Shown: piece by piece, positions 62,965-64,000 of the stretch
How the letters are laid out: each line of letters begins with the position of its first letter
How positions within the stretch are numbered: position 1 is the first letter of the stretch
NCBI RefSeq assembly: GCF_004912155.1
Contig: NZ_STGX01000008.1
Location: forward strand, 51,574-115,573
Source: Glycomyces paridis
GTDB taxonomy: Bacteria > Actinomycetota > Actinomycetes > Mycobacteriales > Micromonosporaceae
Length of the DNA stretch: 64,000 nucleotides
Direction of reading: 5' to 3'
Notes under the pieces: generated by a model
What the model saw: the letters and a program-made list of their open reading frames with translations, nothing else
Told to the model about the DNA's origin: nothing
Databases searched by the model: none
Made by a program: the position numbers and the translations under genes

Positions 62965-64000
62965 CTGTCACCCGGGCCGGGCGCTCCGGGGCCCTCGGAC
63001 CCGGCCGCCGTTCGGCGCGGGGCGTTGCACGCCTGGCGCCGAACGTACGCTCACTTGAAGACGTCGCCCTCGCCCCTGGTGGTCGCCTCGGCCCAGGCAG
63101 CCCAGCCGTTCGCATCGGTGGCCGACTTGCGCGGCTTCCCGCCGAGCGAACGACCAAGTGGGCTTCTCGCGGGGAGCCGACACAGTTCAACTCGACCTCG
63201 GCCGCGGCAATCTCTCTCGCTCCTCAGCATCACAGGTGTACTTCGGCCAGACGAGATCGGTCGCATCACGATCGGGGTGATCGCACCAACGGCGTCAAGC
63301 TCACTGCCGTAGCCGGTGAATTCCGGATCGAGGCAGTCGAGAGGTGGCCGTGATTCGAAGCCTTTCCGCCTATACCGGCGGCCGCAGTCGCTTCGAGTAC
63401 AGCGAGTGGTCCAGGCTCCGAGGGGGCGGATGGTCACTCGCACGCGAAGGAACCGGAACATCTGCCGCACAACGAATACAGCTTGCTCGGTGAAGCTCTT
63501 GTTTGAGGGCGGAGGCGCGATCGCTGTGATGGGTTGTGGCCGTGCGGGGTGGGGCGGTTTGCGGTCAGGGCGAAAGGCGGCGGCGATGAGGGGTGGGTTG
63601 GTGGTGGGGGTGGGCTTGTCGGGGACGGGTTCGAGTAGCTGGCGGAGGGGCGCAGCGAGCGGACTGATTGTGGTCCGCGAGCGCGTCCGAGGCGGGACCG
63701 TCAGCGCGGAGGATGAGGCCCGTTTCCGTTGCGGCGCTGTGGGTGTGGCGCCGAACGTGAGTGTCTTGTCATCGTGTGGGTGATGACGGTAGGGGTGCCT
63801 GGGTGTCATGATTGAGTTACGCACAGGGACAGGAAATCTGGACAGGTGTCGGGCAGGTGTAGCGCAGACTAAGCCAAGCCTCTGGCCGACTCGATCCTCC
63901 TGACAGGTCTCGACACGGCAGTACCGAACTTCTCGGTTCTGGATCGGTGTCATCCCGGAGCGGCCGCAGGGCCAGCTTCAGTGCTATCGGGTCCGCAGCT
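62965..64000. other. Last kilobase without a convincing gene
   Basis: Long open frames here show no recognisable protein and mixed codon use. Near 63054-63230 (minus) the segment ending SATDANGWAAWAEATTRGEGDVFK resembles the end of a DUF397 protein, but its first half would be in another frame. A G-rich stretch (63590-63614) is the only striking sequence feature. Confidence 0.4.

Noticed and set aside
62718..63353. Plus-strand frame at the end of the small-gene pair
   Set aside because: Mostly out-of-frame reading of the 109-residue gene; the rest has no recognisable protein.
63051..63953. 300-codon minus-strand frame near the window end
   Set aside because: Low-complexity Arg/Pro/Ser composition; only the last 25 codons faintly resemble a DUF397 end, and the matching beginning is in another frame.

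Overview
The window is high-GC DNA (roughly 70 percent or more) from an actinobacterium. Supporting signs are many GTG/TTG starts, ATGA/GTGA overlaps, leaderless promoters, PriA in place of HisA, an XRE-DUF397 pair, a DUF1707 protein and sigma-B-type promoters. The araBDA operon and the fused alpha-beta glycyl-tRNA synthetase make me think of Glycomycetaceae or Micromonosporales, but that placement is inference. I see no tRNA, rRNA, CRISPR array or intact insertion sequence.

Layout. 1-4.98 kb: housekeeping genes (DksA-like, lspA, rluD-like, a ParA/MinD-like ATPase, a membrane protein). 5.0-10.0 kb: a his operon (hisD-hisC-hisB-small membrane gene-hisH-priA-ridA) with a leaderless promoter. 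10.2-11.9 kb: an isobutyryl-CoA-mutase-like large subunit. 12-16.5 kb: a stress block with a SigB/F-type sigma factor, a hemerythrin, an odd UdgX-like protein, a CBS protein and a Holin-X/DUF3618 pair. Three of its transcription units carry near-identical sigma-B-type promoters. 17.0-20.9 kb: araB-araD-araA.

20.9-30.8 kb (minus strand) is the most interesting part: an apparently undescribed peptide natural-product operon. In transcription order it holds a strong promoter with a perfect palindrome in the leader, a 61-residue candidate precursor, a hairpin, a radical SAM/SPASM maturase, an M29-type aminopeptidase, a small HELLH metalloprotease, a second radical SAM enzyme, an MFS exporter, a class IIb aminoacyl-tRNA-synthetase-like enzyme, two cytochromes P450 and a small LuxR-type regulator. 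My working model is that a ribosomal peptide is modified by the two radical SAM enzymes, trimmed by the peptidases, possibly conjugated to an activated amino acid, oxidised by the P450s and exported.

31.2-45.7 kb: a fused GlyQS synthetase; a divergent ROK repressor/MFS pair with two operators; a manganese (yybP-ykoY) riboswitch before a TMEM165/GDT1-type exporter; RNase H; a CnoX-like protein; an arginase-family enzyme; a LAGLIDADG endonuclease without its own stop codon next to rtcB; a VOC pseudogene; a small kinase-fold protein; and a TetR/DHA2-efflux pair with a perfect palindromic operator. 45.8-50.9 kb: a membrane-anchored NACHT NTPase with a long repeat array, overlapped by a membrane protein, a candidate defence unit. 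51-58.5 kb: an ECF sigma factor with a repeat-derived tail, a peroxiredoxin-like protein, VOC and envelope proteins, and an ABC transporter/two-component operon whose kinase ends in a BamE-like domain. 58.6-64 kb: a proline-rich J-like membrane protein, an XRE-DUF397 regulatory pair, two small unknown genes, and a last kilobase without a convincing gene.
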